Source: Paenibacillus barcinonensis (GTDB lineage: Bacteria; Bacillota; Bacilli; Paenibacillales; Paenibacillaceae). From it: a stretch of DNA of 64,000 nt. Both the position numbers and the translations under genes were made by a program. The stretch lies in the NCBI RefSeq assembly GCF_003217495.1, contig NZ_QJSW01000002.1:420296-484295 (forward strand), read 5' to 3'. Positions 1 through 7,996 of this stretch are shown here, in pieces. Position 1 is the stretch's first letter. The number at the start of each line of letters is the position of its first letter. The notes under the pieces were generated by a model, which saw nothing but the letters and a program-made list of their open reading frames with translations, did no database searches and was not told the DNA's origin.

Positions 1-307
1 TCATCAAATACTGAACACCCTTATGCAGCTGCTCAACAATAGCTTCCTTACGAGCCTGTACTTTAGGAAACACCAGCGTGGCTCCTGTTGTCTCAATGCC
101 ATAGCTCTCGCTGTCCTGTATTTCGGCGTATATCTCCGCACTTTTCAGCAACGCCTTACTCGGAATACAGCCACGGTGCAGACAGGTTCCGCCCAGCTTG
201 TCCTTCTCGATAATAACAACCTTCTTGCCCAGCTGTGCGGCACGAATTGCGGCAATATATCCTCCGGTTCCTCCACCCAGTACGGCAACATCACATGGTA
301 TTGGCAT
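1..307 (-). CDS. lpdA: dihydrolipoyl dehydrogenase, N-terminal part (E3, branched-chain type), cut by window edge
   Basis: FAD/NAD disulfide oxidoreductase that reoxidises the lipoyl arm of 2-oxoacid dehydrogenase complexes. The visible 102 residues start [13 protein letters not shown], give the FAD-binding GxGxxG-type glycine loop ([11 protein letters not shown]), and then the redox-active disulfide [13 protein letters not shown]. The CLHRGC form (rather than CLNVGC) is seen in the E3 of branched-chain keto-acid complexes of Bacillales, which is why that type is suggested. Start ATG at 307 is preceded by GAGGAGAACGTAGAG. The C-terminal three quarters, including the dimer interface His-Glu, lie outside the window. 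It is divergent from the DUF2627 gene, which also adjoins the bkd locus in Bacillus. Confidence 0.9.
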   Translation of the reverse strand, partial: MPIPCDVAVLGGGTGGYIAAIRAAQLGKKVVIIEKDKLGGTCLHRGCIPSKALLKSAEIYAEIQDSESYGIETTGATLVFPKVQARKEAIVEQLHKGVQYLM

Positions 308-545
308 CTCTACGTTCTCCTCTATACAGTCATTTTGGGGTATTCAAAAATAATAAAATAGGTGCTTGCATCCCAAACAATGGCATGCCCTCTACTTCTC
401 ATTGTACTCTCCTTGCGCAGTCAACTCAAAATTTGATGAATCTCACATGGACAGCCCGTGCATTCCAAGCTATGATATAAACAGGAATTCTCTGTAAGCG
501 TAACCTTTATATTATGTCTACTCTGGCAGAAAGGGTATAATGCTC

Positions 546-857
546 ATGAATACAAAAATAGTCTTTGCGCGCTTTCTCGCGATTATTGTACTTGTTATCC
601 CCGGCTTGATGGCCATGAAGGGCTTCCTTATGATGAAAGACGCCCTGTTTCTATATTACGCCGAGCATGGAAATGACTTGATCTCTCCCGGCTTCCAGTG
701 GCTCTCCTTCTTCGGCGGACTCGTCCTGTTTGTGGCAGGTATGAGTTTTCTGGGCGGCTGGATTCTGTTCCGCGATCGTAAACGCAACTATGTAGGCCCT
801 CGTTTCCGTTCGAAAAAGCAGCCTGAACAGGTCGAAACACCCGGAAGCAGTTCATAA
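546..857 (+). CDS. DUF2627 family membrane protein (YqzF-like)
   Basis: Small protein of about 103 residues with two predicted membrane helices (about residues 7-25 and 50-72) and a basic, charged C-terminal tail (RDRKRNYVGPRF... KKQPEQ). The family is conserved in Bacillales next to the branched-chain keto-acid dehydrogenase locus; its function is unknown. ATG 546 lies 10 bases after AAGGG and is preferred over the in-frame ATG at 540, which is only 4 bases from it. A rho-independent terminator overlaps the stop codon. Confidence 0.75.
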   Translation: MNTKIVFARFLAIIVLVIPGLMAMKGFLMMKDALFLYYAEHGNDLISPGFQWLSFFGGLVLFVAGMSFLGGWILFRDRKRNYVGPRFRSKKQPEQVETPGSSS

Positions 858-873
858 TTCCGGGCTTTTTTGT
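840..873 (+). terminator. rho-independent terminator of the DUF2627 gene
   Basis: CCCGGAA at 840-846 pairs with TTCCGGG at 858-864 and is followed by CTTTTTTG. The TAA stop codon sits in the loop. Confidence 0.8.
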
Positions 874-906
874 TTTCCCCATTTTATATAGACAGGAAGG
901 TTGGTT

Positions 907-1254
907 ATGGTTTCCTTCGTACTGACATTAAAACGCCTGCTTAAAGGCATATTTCACGCATTCAAAGACCCGAAATTTCTGGCTCTGTTCGTTTTAACAA
1001 CAGCAACCTTGCTTTCGGGCACGCTGTTTTATACCCGGGTGGAAGGACTACACTGGATCGACGCCCTCTACTTCTGCGCAGTTACGTTAACAACTGTAGG
1101 CCACCCTGATTTCGTGCCATCTACGGGATTCGGCAAAGCGTTTACCGTCATTTATATGTTTGCCGGAATTGGTCTCACCTTTGCCATGATTGCAAGAATC
1201 ACAGCCGGTATTTTGTTCCCTCACAGATTAAAATCAGAGGAGGATACAGAATAA
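907..1254 (+). CDS. two-helix ion channel domain protein with unusual TVGHPD filter
   Basis: About 115 residues forming one ion-channel-2 type pore module: basic amphipathic N-terminus, membrane helix around residues 24-42, pore helix and filter (YFCAVTLTTVGHPDF), second helix around 78-98 (FTVIYMFAGIGLTFAMI), short charged tail. There is no RCK or cyclic-nucleotide domain. A potassium channel filter would read TVGYGD and the Na/K-permeable NaK channel reads TVGDG; here Tyr and the second Gly are His and Pro, so ion selectivity cannot be assumed. ATG 907 is chosen because GGAAGG at 895-900 gives 6-base spacing; an in-frame TTG at 901 is too close. Confidence 0.8.
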   Translation: MVSFVLTLKRLLKGIFHAFKDPKFLALFVLTTATLLSGTLFYTRVEGLHWIDALYFCAVTLTTVGHPDFVPSTGFGKAFTVIYMFAGIGLTFAMIARITAGILFPHRLKSEEDTE

Positions 1255-1296
1255 GCTTGCTCTGTTCCTTCATCTGAATTAGCTGAGCTCCAGCCG

Positions 1297-1509
1297 TTAT
1301 TCGTATAATGCATCTCGCAGTTTGGTGGACATACGCGACTCTTTGGAGGAGGATCTCAGAATGGTTCTGCGCAAGGTGAGATTACTCGCCTGCAGTCGTT
1401 CTGCCTCTGCCATTAACTCGGCAAATAAAGCCTGAGCGCTCTCATCCAGCTTACCCCGTGTTTGCAGCTCTTCGTAACGCTGCTTCAGCGAGTTCAAAGC
1501 TTCGTTCAT
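1297..1509 (-). CDS. small hypothetical helical protein
   Basis: 70 residues, no cysteine and no membrane segment, rich in Glu, Leu, Arg and Ala, predicted as one or two long helices that could form a coiled coil (SLKQRYEELQ, AELMAEAERLQ). AAAAGAGGTG precedes the ATG. It converges with the channel gene, whose stop is 42 bases away. I do not recognise a family. The clean ribosome site and compact composition make it a likely real gene. Confidence 0.55.
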   Translation of the reverse strand: MNEALNSLKQRYEELQTRGKLDESAQALFAELMAEAERLQASNLTLRRTILRSSSKESRMSTKLRDALYE

Positions 1510-1688
1510 TGGTTACACCTCTTTTCAAAATAATTCATTTCACTCTACATCTGCCGTGACCAATATCGCAACAAACCATATCGTAACACAAACTGCTCCA
1601 TTTTAGTTCTGGCTCTTTTCAAAGCAGATGTGGTAATCTGTAATGGTCGCTTTTTTTGAATTCCGTATGCGAGAGGGGTAGTAGCACC

Positions 1689-2288
1689 GTGCAAACTGGA
1701 CGTATTACCGTCATTACTGGACCGATGTTCAGCGAAAAATCCGGTGAACTTATTCGCCGTTGTCAGAAGCTTATTCAATTTGGCCGTAAAAAGGTCGTTG
1801 CCTACAAACCAGCCGAGGATGATCGTTTCGCTCAGGATGAGATCGTGAGTCGAATTGGCTATAGACTTCCCGCACATTCCATTCCCCGGCAATTAACGCC
1901 GGAATCTATAGAGACAATTCTCAAGCAGACCATAGATGCCGATGTGGTTGCCTTTGATGAAGTGCAATTTTTCAGCAGTGCAATCATGGAACTCGTTTCT
2001 GAACTGGCTTACTGCGGTAAACATGTCATTGTTGATGGACTGAATATGGATTATCGCGGCAAGGAATTCGGATATATCGGCGGCCTGCTTGCCATGGCGG
2101 ATGATATTGAGAAATTATCTGCGTTCTGTGCTGTTTGCGGCAGCCCGGACGCTGCGTTCACACAGCGCATTGTCAACGGAGAACCTGTGACCTTGGGTCC
2201 AGTGGTCATGATCGGTGATTCGGAGGCTTATGAGCCCCGCTGTCGCTGCTGCTTCATTCCTCCTCATAAAGTCGAGTGTCCGTCTTAA
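1689..2288 (+). CDS. tdk: thymidine kinase with altered Walker A motif
   Basis: Type II thymidine kinase (ATP + thymidine to dTMP, salvage pathway), about 199 residues, close to the 190-200 usual for Bacillales. Recognisable parts: P-loop region ITGPMFSEKSGELIRR, catalytic-base segment FDEVQFF, lasso-type segment MDYRGKEFGYIGG, and two zinc-binding CxxC pairs (CAVC and CRCC) in the right order, with TQR and YEPRC typical of the family. The P-loop is odd: GxxxxGKS is expected, but the sixth residue is Glu (GPMFSEKS) and the following residue is Gly. Start GTG 1689 follows GAGAGGGG (1671-1678) by 10 bases; an upstream in-frame ATG at 1656 has no ribosome site. Confidence 0.85.
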   Translation: MQTGRITVITGPMFSEKSGELIRRCQKLIQFGRKKVVAYKPAEDDRFAQDEIVSRIGYRLPAHSIPRQLTPESIETILKQTIDADVVAFDEVQFFSSAIMELVSELAYCGKHVIVDGLNMDYRGKEFGYIGGLLAMADDIEKLSAFCAVCGSPDAAFTQRIVNGEPVTLGPVVMIGDSEAYEPRCRCCFIPPHKVECPS

Positions 2289-2309
2289 AAGCCCTGCTGG
2301 GCTTTTTTG
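2286..2309 (+). terminator. terminator of tdk
   Basis: AAAAGCCC, loop TGCT, GGGCTTTTTT, starting at the stop codon. Confidence 0.85.
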
Positions 2310-2379
2310 TTTACACTGAAGATGTGCATTATGAAGTACTATTTATAGATCAGCAGTACGAAGCATGCACATCACGCAT

Positions 2380-2406
2380 AAAAAAAGCATCGCATAATGC
2401 GATGCT
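2380..2406 (-). terminator. terminator of the 158-residue zinc-ribbon gene
   Basis: GCATCGC at 2387-2393 pairs with GCGATGC at 2399-2405; on the minus strand it is followed by TTTTTT. Confidence 0.8.
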
Positions 2407-2422
2407 CCCAAATCAGTTCCCG

Positions 2423-2899
2423 CTAATCCCGGGAAACAAAATATTTGTTGGTCATGTAATACGCATCTCCGCGCGACGTTTCAACCATTCCTTTTTTGGC
2501 ATCCAGGAACACAATTTCTTTGCATTTCGTGCAATACCATTTTGTACGCTTGTAAGGGGATTCCGTCACGTAAGCCGTGCCACATTTACAATCAATCTTC
2601 ATTAATATCTCGGTTGATTTATAAGCACTGGACAAACGATCCAGGTTATCCTGCTGCTGCGTAGGCATAATCGTCTGCTGATAGTCGGATAGATGATTTT
2701 GAACCTTAAAGTCTGCAACCAGCCCAGCATTTAATCCAAAAAACTCTTTACCGATCTCCGTCACGAAGCGCTTCTCGTTTCTATAACAATCGAGCCATTC
2801 AATAATCTGCTTGTTGGACAGTGGAACCGTACCCTTGATACCGCTGTTTAAAGTGTAGGTCATGATGTATAAAGTATCGTCTTGTCTTCCTGAGTACAT
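2423..2899 (-). CDS. hypothetical protein with C-terminal zinc ribbon
   Basis: 158 residues. The N-terminal two thirds have no motif I recognise. From about residue 102 there are two cysteine knuckles, CKCG and CTKC, 18-20 residues apart, the pattern of a treble-clef or ribbon zinc site, followed by a conserved-looking FLDAKKGMVETSRGDAYYMTN tail. Very strong ribosome site CGAAGGAGGATTCT before ATG. It has its own terminator. The next gene upstream on the same strand is another small cysteine-knuckle protein, so the two may be functionally linked, but there is a 90-base gap. Function unknown. Confidence 0.7.
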   Translation of the reverse strand: MYSGRQDDTLYIMTYTLNSGIKGTVPLSNKQIIEWLDCYRNEKRFVTEIGKEFFGLNAGLVADFKVQNHLSDYQQTIMPTQQQDNLDRLSSAYKSTEILMKIDCKCGTAYVTESPYKRTKWYCTKCKEIVFLDAKKGMVETSRGDAYYMTNKYFVSRD

Positions 2900-2988
2900 T
2901 AGAATCCTCCTTCGAATACATTTGCTAATGTACTACAAAAACGCGCATAAATCAAAATAATATTGTTTCCTTAGCGCATTTCTTCTTA

Positions 2989-3204
2989 TTAAATGGGGAA
3001 CATACCCCTTTCGTCCGCCAAAGACTTACAGGAGCTGCATATACCTGTAACATTTCCCTGCGGAGCTGCGTAATGCACGATGTTTTTCACGTGCTTCTTG
3101 CAAATGGAACAGTAGTACCTCCTTTCCTTTTTTGGAATGTAGTCCGATAGCTTCACTACGTTTTGCCGCCGTTTAAACCGCCGCAAGAAGCTCAGCCAAT
3201 TCAT
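2989..3204 (-). CDS. small zinc-finger-like protein
   Basis: 71 residues. Basic N-terminus (LRRFKRRQNVVKL) followed by CSIC at about 32-35 and CSSC at about 56-59, a four-cysteine zinc site with His residues between. GTGAGG lies ahead of the ATG at 3204. No family recognised; the basic head could bind nucleic acid, which is a guess. Confidence 0.6.
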   Translation of the reverse strand: MNWLSFLRRFKRRQNVVKLSDYIPKKERRYYCSICKKHVKNIVHYAAPQGNVTGICSSCKSLADERGMFPI

Positions 3205-3437
3205 ATTCGCCTCACTCTTTTCTGTTCGCCAGTCTTGTAGTCGCTTCTAATCCTTGGCCTTAAAATCGCGCCACCTGTTATGTATACGATTCCAAGTTGT
3301 GCGTGTCTATCTCATATTTTATTCGACGTTTTTGGTGTTTTTCCTGTTTTAATCTCGGTACATATTAAAAAAAAACGACTGCACCTCTCTCTCTCACAAT
3401 GGAGAAACAGATGACAAGTCGATTTTTTGCTTGTTTC

Positions 3438-4088
3438 TTATTTGTAAAATGTACCTAGCACCTCCAGATCTGCTGAACGCTCAATCCGAAAAGGGTAGAT
3501 AAACCCCTGCTTGACTTTGGAAAATCTACGCCCCCACAGGTCCAGTCCCGAAGTAAACGTATACGCCTGGTATATAAATTTGGAACAATAGTTTCGTTCA
3601 ATGCTTCGAAGATCCGTTTGCAAACGATAATACTTCACCTGCTGATAGTGATCCTTTACCCATTCTGCTGCCAGATCTCCGACTTGACGAAGCTTGGAGC
3701 GAAATACAATAAAGCGATCTCCTTCATAGAAACGGGTAAGGTACCAGTCCAGCGTATCTGCAAAAACAGGTCCATAAGGGTGCACATGATATACCTTGCC
3801 ATCCAGACCAATAATGCCCATATGGCCGGCATAATACGTTGACTCCGAGCTTGGTGTATATAAGATATCCCCCGGTTCAAGCTGCATTGATGTTAATTCA
3901 CTAAGCGGCAGGTCCTGCTGTTGTCTTCTGGCAGCTACGCGTTTACGGCGCCCCTCTATCACTAAACGATGAATCGCTCCGGCCAGGGCTAGATAGATTT
4001 GAGACCATTTGATGCGTTTTATGTGAATTCGATTAAACCAGCGCGCAATGAACGTAACATTTCGCCTTGAAGGTAAATTTTTTTTCAT
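3438..4088 (-). CDS. YiiX-like permuted papain-fold (NlpC/P60 superfamily) protein
   Basis: 216 residues. The C-terminal part matches the YiiX/YebB-type permuted papain fold: LEPGDILYTP near 72-81, catalytic-type His in AGHMGII near 88-93, YHVHPYG, and the nucleophile-type Cys in ERNYCSKFIYQAY near 165-177. Such enzymes are putative amidases or peptidases acting on lipids or cell wall; the substrate here is not shown. The N-terminal 60 residues are strongly basic with one hydrophobic stretch (IYLALAGAIH) and may sit on the membrane surface. Start ATG is preceded by GGAGTG. Weak CGACT...AGTCG inverted repeat (3376-3421) follows the stop. Confidence 0.7.
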   Translation of the reverse strand: MKKNLPSRRNVTFIARWFNRIHIKRIKWSQIYLALAGAIHRLVIEGRRKRVAARRQQQDLPLSELTSMQLEPGDILYTPSSESTYYAGHMGIIGLDGKVYHVHPYGPVFADTLDWYLTRFYEGDRFIVFRSKLRQVGDLAAEWVKDHYQQVKYYRLQTDLRSIERNYCSKFIYQAYTFTSGLDLWGRRFSKVKQGFIYPFRIERSADLEVLGTFYK

Positions 4089-4261
4089 AGGCTACACTCC
4101 ACTCTTGATGATTCATGAGAACCTGATATTCATTTACTTATTTATTCACTTATTTATTGATCGAATTTGATTATAGTTTGTTTGGAGCTGCTCTTCAAAT
4201 TGTTCTATTCATCAAGCCTCTTCTAGCTTGTGCAGTCTGATTATCTTCATACCCGGCAGAT

Positions 4262-4295
4262 AAAAAAATAACCTCGGGTTATTCCCGAGATTATT
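4262..4295 (-). terminator. terminator of the ferredoxin-NADP reductase gene
   Basis: CTCGGG/CCCGAG stem (4273-4278 with 4284-4289) followed on the minus strand by an AT stem base and TTATTTTTTT. Confidence 0.8.
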
Positions 4296-4327
4296 CATAT
4301 CACTCTATCCTGTTCACAATGAATAAG

Positions 4328-5365
4328 CTATTCTTCTACCACACCGAGCGCCTTGTTTTTCTCTTTAAATCGGCTGTTATGTGAAGATACATATGCAACC
4401 TTCTCCGCATCCGGGTCCATGTACAGTTTCGCGCTATTTACTGCCAGAGCCGCATCTGTAAACGTTCCTGCAATCAGGTATAATTTACTGCCATACTCTA
4501 CGAAATCTCCTGCTGCAAAAACACCCGGGATATTCGTTTGCAGTCTCTCCGTTGTGGTGACATGCCATTCTCCCAAATCTAATCCCCAATCACGAATCGG
4601 ACCAAAATCACTCTTCATGCCATGATTAACAATGACGGCATCGACTTCAAGCATCTCTGTCTGTCCGTTTTCCATATGGGTAATGGTTACATGCTCGATC
4701 ATTTCTCCGCTTAAGCTGTGCAGCTTCTCTATTGCGTAAGGTGTCCGCACGTCCACTGAAGATTCTTTCATTCGCAGCACGTTGCGTTCCAGCCCTCCAA
4801 AATGATCACGACGATGCACCACCGTTACTTGCTCGGCAAGGCTCTCCAGCTCATTAGCCCAGTCTACTGCCGAATCTCCCCCTCCGGAGATGAGCACGCG
4901 TTTACCACGGAACGGCTCCAGCTCCTGCACGGTGTAATGCAAGTTCGATACCTCGTAGCGATCTGCTCCTTCAAGCTCAAGCTTCGCCATTTTATAAATA
5001 CCATATCCAATTGCTAGAATAACCGTGCGTGTCCAATGTTGTTCTCCACTTGCCGCAGTGAGCAGAATCGTTCCGTCAGCCTGCCGCTCAAATCCTTCAA
5101 TCTGTTGTTCAAATACCAAAGTTGGATCAAAGGTACGTGCCTGCTGTTCAAGCTGCTTGATTAAATCTTCACACAGGATAGGAGTCACACCGCCAACGTC
5201 CCAGATCATTTTCTCCGGATAAAAAAGCATGCGTCCCCCAAGTCTGTCTCTTGCTTCAATCAGCTTGGTTTTCATATCACGCATACCACTATAAAAAGCA
5301 GAGTACATGCCCGCCGGGCCGCCTCCAATAATTGTTACATCATACAACTCCAGCTCCTGCTTCAT
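4328..5365 (-). CDS. ferredoxin/flavodoxin-NADP+ reductase, thioredoxin-reductase-like (YumC type)
   Basis: 345 residues. FAD site [16 protein letters not shown] at the N-terminus, NADPH site [13 protein letters not shown] in the middle, and the C-terminal FAD motif GVFAAGDF. The CxxC disulfide of thioredoxin reductase is absent, as expected for the type 2 ferredoxin-NADP reductases that transfer electrons between NADPH and ferredoxin or flavodoxin. Ribosome site GGAGG before ATG 5365. A near-perfect Fur box lies 49-67 bases upstream, so expression should rise under iron limitation; such reductases also serve ferric-siderophore reduction and haem oxygenase electron supply. Monocistronic with its own terminator. 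Confidence 0.88.
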   Translation of the reverse strand: MKQELELYDVTIIGGGPAGMYSAFYSGMRDMKTKLIEARDRLGGRMLFYPEKMIWDVGGVTPILCEDLIKQLEQQARTFDPTLVFEQQIEGFERQADGTILLTAASGEQHWTRTVILAIGYGIYKMAKLELEGADRYEVSNLHYTVQELEPFRGKRVLISGGGDSAVDWANELESLAEQVTVVHRRDHFGGLERNVLRMKESSVDVRTPYAIEKLHSLSGEMIEHVTITHMENGQTEMLEVDAVIVNHGMKSDFGPIRDWGLDLGEWHVTTTERLQTNIPGVFAAGDFVEYGSKLYLIAGTFTDAALAVNSAKLYMDPDAEKVAYVSSHNSRFKEKNKALGVVEE

Positions 5366-5413
5366 CTATATAAACCTCCACGTGTTTGAATTTTCAGATC
5401 ACCGATTATAGTT

Positions 5414-5432
5414 GATATTGATTATCATTATC
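5414..5432. promoter_or_regulatory. Fur box upstream of ferredoxin-NADP reductase
   Basis: The 19-mer GATATTGATTATCATTATC matches the Fur consensus GATAATGATAATCATTATC at 17 of 19 positions and is in the promoter region of the reductase gene. Confidence 0.85.
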
Positions 5433-5693
5433 GTTCATATTCTAGTTTAATGGTAATCTGTAGAAAATTCAATGGATATTTATTAATTGTTTCTCTTATA
5501 CTCTAATCAAGCGAAGCCAGACCTAGGATCCGATGGGAAAACTGGTTGGCTTGCGTAATAATATGCAGGAGCCTGAAAGTCCAGGACAGCTAAAGTCTGC
5601 TACTTCAAACAGCTCAATATTGCCCATCCTTCGTCTAATTTTTCTGTGTATATTCGAATTGGAGTGGACAAGCACGCTGAATATATGCACAAC
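5433..5693. other. intergenic stretch between the reductase and the GGDEF gene
   Basis: No protein-coding gene that I can support. It holds a 34-codon minus-strand ORF (5523-5627) without properly spaced ribosome site. I see no clear terminator for the GGDEF gene here. Confidence 0.4.
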
Positions 5694-6656
5694 CTAATGG
5701 TGCACCACCTCTCCCCTCCTATCATTTGCACAAATAATGCTGCCAATGATGGATTTGCAGCTTTTCTTCACGCGAGTAGCTTCATTAATAATTTGATTAA
5801 TATCCTCATAGCGTTGAACCAGGTTGGTGACTACCGCAATAGACACGGACACTAAAGGAATAGGTCGATTCAGCCCTGAACGGCCTTCTCCCATCACATA
5901 CTGATTATGCCAGTCCTGTTCGTTGTAAAAGCTGCGCTTCATTTGCTCAAAACGGGAAATCACTTCTTCACACACCTGCTTATATTGATGATGTGCCAGA
6001 ATGGCGATAAAATCATCCCCGCCAATATGACCAAGAAATGCCTCCGGTATACCGAAATGCTCTCGCAATAAACTGGCCGTTGCCTGTATAAGCTCGTCCC
6101 CCATTTTAAAGCCATAACTGTCGTTGTATGATTTGAACTGATCCAGATCAATATATAACACACTGAATTGATCCTGTTTAAGCACCTGAACTAAACGATC
6201 ATCTATAATCCGATTGCCAGGAAGACCTGTTAACGGATTCATAAATATAGCCATTTCGGCTCTTACATCTGCTACGGCCAGAAGGAGGCGACGAATGCTC
6301 ACCGCACCATGAAATCGCTCCCCAGATGTTACTAGAACCAGATCATAGAGATCCGCTTCTTCACGTTCCATCGCAGCGACACTGACATTCGTGATCTGTT
6401 CTGCATAATCGACGACCAGTGCATTCACATTCATCAACAACTTCACAGGGCGGCCCATGTACAGATTGTAACCATACTGCGTTCCAATCTGCTGAAAGAA
6501 TCTCGTTCTCATCATTAAAGATATGCCGTTTTTCCCTGTAACCGCTACACCTTCCAGATTCGGATTGGATTTAAACAGTTGATACAAGGCATCACACTTG
6601 GTTTCCGGCTGTACTACTGGAATCGGTTCAGCAATTTCACCTATCTGAGTAAACAC
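5694..6656 (-). CDS. GGDEF-domain protein with N-terminal CBS-like region (putative diguanylate cyclase)
   Basis: About 320 residues. The C-terminal half is a GGDEF domain: NPLTGLPGNRII, then LYIDLDQFKSYND (metal and nucleotide site), then GHIGGDDF, the active-site signature in its GGDDF form. No RxxD inhibitory site is visible five residues before it. The N-terminal half resembles a pair of CBS-type sensing modules (PVVQPETKCDALYQLF ... GVAVTG). Predicted to make cyclic di-GMP under control of a small-molecule ligand. Start: GTG 6656 has AAGGGAG at 9-base spacing; the longer in-frame ATG at 6689 has only a weak site. No membrane segment, so cytosolic. Confidence 0.8.
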   Translation of the reverse strand: MFTQIGEIAEPIPVVQPETKCDALYQLFKSNPNLEGVAVTGKNGISLMMRTRFFQQIGTQYGYNLYMGRPVKLLMNVNALVVDYAEQITNVSVAAMEREEADLYDLVLVTSGERFHGAVSIRRLLLAVADVRAEMAIFMNPLTGLPGNRIIDDRLVQVLKQDQFSVLYIDLDQFKSYNDSYGFKMGDELIQATASLLREHFGIPEAFLGHIGGDDFIAILAHHQYKQVCEEVISRFEQMKRSFYNEQDWHNQYVMGEGRSGLNRPIPLVSVSIAVVTNLVQRYEDINQIINEATRVKKSCKSIIGSIICANDRRGEVVHH

Positions 6657-6829
6657 ACCTATCAACTCCCTTGCCGTAGTAGCAACCATGTCACTTTTGA
6701 TCTATCAGTGGTCACATCGTACCACTTTTTACCTAAAAAAGCGTTAACTACAGGTAAATTTTTTTGAAAAAATACCAAATCCGCACCTTATCCTGCACAA
6801 AATTAGGTAAAAAGTCATAATTTCATCCA

Positions 6830-6879
6830 AAATAAAACACCTCTCCAATATTCGCTTGAAGCGAATGATTAGAGAGGTG
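6830..6879 (-). terminator. terminator of spo0A
   Basis: CACCTCTCC (6838-6846) pairs with AGAGAGGTG (6871-6879), with inner ATTCGCTT/AAGCGAAT arms; minus-strand exit is TTTTATTTT. Confidence 0.8.
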
Positions 6880-6961
6880 CTGATCATAAAATGACAGGAT
6901 TATGATACGTATTTGGGTGTTTAATCATCGTTGTCGTTATCTCGATCTACTCCCGATCCTT

Positions 6962-7783
6962 TCAGCTCACCTTATGCTCAATTCTAAGCTTGTCAGCGAC
7001 CATCGCAATGAACTCGGAGTTCGTCGGTTTGGACTTGCTGATGTTGATCGTATAGCCAAACAGGTGGCTGATGCTGTCGATGTTGCCGCGTGTCCATGCC
7101 ACTTCAATGGCGTGACGGATGGCACGTTCGACGCGAGACGGCGTGGTTTTGAACTTTTCGGCAATGGCTGGATACAATGTTTTGGTGATGGCACCCAAAA
7201 TTTCGATATTGTTGTACACCATCGTAATGGCTTCGCGCAAATACTGATATCCTTTAATATGCGCAGGAACTCCGATTTCATGTATGATTGACGTGATGCT
7301 GGCATCCAGATTTTTGTGTTTGCCCATCGGCACAACGTTAGATTTGTTCATGAACATGGAGGATGAAGAGGATGAGCTGCTACCGGTTGACATCGTCGTT
7401 TGCGAACCTACCAGCTGACGTACCCGATTCGCAAGCACCTCCATGTCAAATGGCTTCAGAATGTAATAGGAAGCTCCGAGTTGCACGGCACGCTGTGTGA
7501 TGTTTTCTTGGCCGAATGCGGTGAGCATAATGACTTTAGGCTGTGGAGAGAGATTCAGACTGCGCAGGCGCTCCAGTACACCGAGTCCATCCAGATGAGG
7601 CATTATTATATCCAGAATTAATACATCTGGCACATCCCGCGTTTGTTCCAGCAATTGCAACACTTCTTCACCATTGTAAGCAATTCCGGTGACTTCCATA
7701 TCTTCCTGCTCGGATATATATTCGGCAAGCAAATTCGTAAATTCACGGTTATCATCGGCCAGCAATACCTCAATTTTTTGCAA
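6962..7783 (-). CDS. spo0A: stage 0 sporulation response regulator Spo0A
   Basis: Master regulator of sporulation entry, 273 residues. Receiver domain (1-125) with acidic pocket DD at 10-11, phospho-acceptor Asp58 in LILDIIMP, and Lys in ILKPF. The linker holds a run of eight serines. The C-terminal DNA-binding domain contains the Spo0A signature ([38 protein letters not shown]). Ribosome site AAGGAGGATACC before ATG. Gene order spoIVB-spo0A is the standard Bacillales arrangement. Three 0A-box motifs upstream suggest autoregulation. Confidence 0.98.
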   Translation of the reverse strand: MQKIEVLLADDNREFTNLLAEYISEQEDMEVTGIAYNGEEVLQLLEQTRDVPDVLILDIIMPHLDGLGVLERLRSLNLSPQPKVIMLTAFGQENITQRAVQLGASYYILKPFDMEVLANRVRQLVGSQTTMSTGSSSSSSSSMFMNKSNVVPMGKHKNLDASITSIIHEIGVPAHIKGYQYLREAITMVYNNIEILGAITKTLYPAIAEKFKTTPSRVERAIRHAIEVAWTRGNIDSISHLFGYTINISKSKPTNSEFIAMVADKLRIEHKVS

Positions 7784-7842
7784 AACGGTATCCTCCTTTT
7801 ATTTAGAACATCAGTATCGTACATTTCCTTACAGGTTAAATT

Positions 7843-7849
7843 TTCGACA
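7843..7849 (-). promoter_or_regulatory. 0A box 1 upstream of spo0A
   Basis: TGTCGAA (minus strand) followed by AA; exact match to the Spo0A-binding core, about 60 bases before the spo0A start. Confidence 0.6.
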
Positions 7850-7868
7850 CGTACAATGAAATTCCTTC

Positions 7869-7875
7869 TGTCGAA
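7869..7875 (+). promoter_or_regulatory. 0A box 2 upstream of spo0A
   Basis: TGTCGAA on the plus strand, forming an inverted pair with box 1. On the minus strand AAGGAATTT beside it resembles a sigma-H -35 element, with GAAAATTT about 12 bases on. Confidence 0.55.
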
Positions 7876-7953
7876 AATTATTTTTCTTTATTTTTTTTTC
7901 GTATTCCTTTATAATGAATATTTTATTTCAGCATCCGATATAATATGTTTACT

Positions 7954-7960
7954 TTCGACA
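7954..7960 (-). promoter_or_regulatory. 0A box 3 upstream of spo0A
   Basis: Third TGTCGAA, about 170 bases before the spo0A start and abutting the T-run of the spoIVB terminator. Confidence 0.45.
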
Positions 7961-7996
7961 AAAAAACCTTAGGGCTGTCTATCCAGCCTTAAGGTT
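7958..7996 (-). terminator. terminator of spoIVB
   Basis: AACCTTAGGGCTG (7965-7977) pairs with CAGCCTTAAGGTT (7984-7996), followed on the minus strand by TTTTTTT. The stem includes the last spoIVB codons. Confidence 0.8.

Noticed and set aside
1545..1892. 115-codon minus-strand ORF opposite the start of tdk
   Set aside because: Shadow of tdk; no ribosome site or family features.
5523..5627. 34-codon minus-strand ORF between the reductase and the GGDEF gene
   Set aside because: GAAGG abuts the ATG with no spacing and no known peptide family; not supported as a gene.
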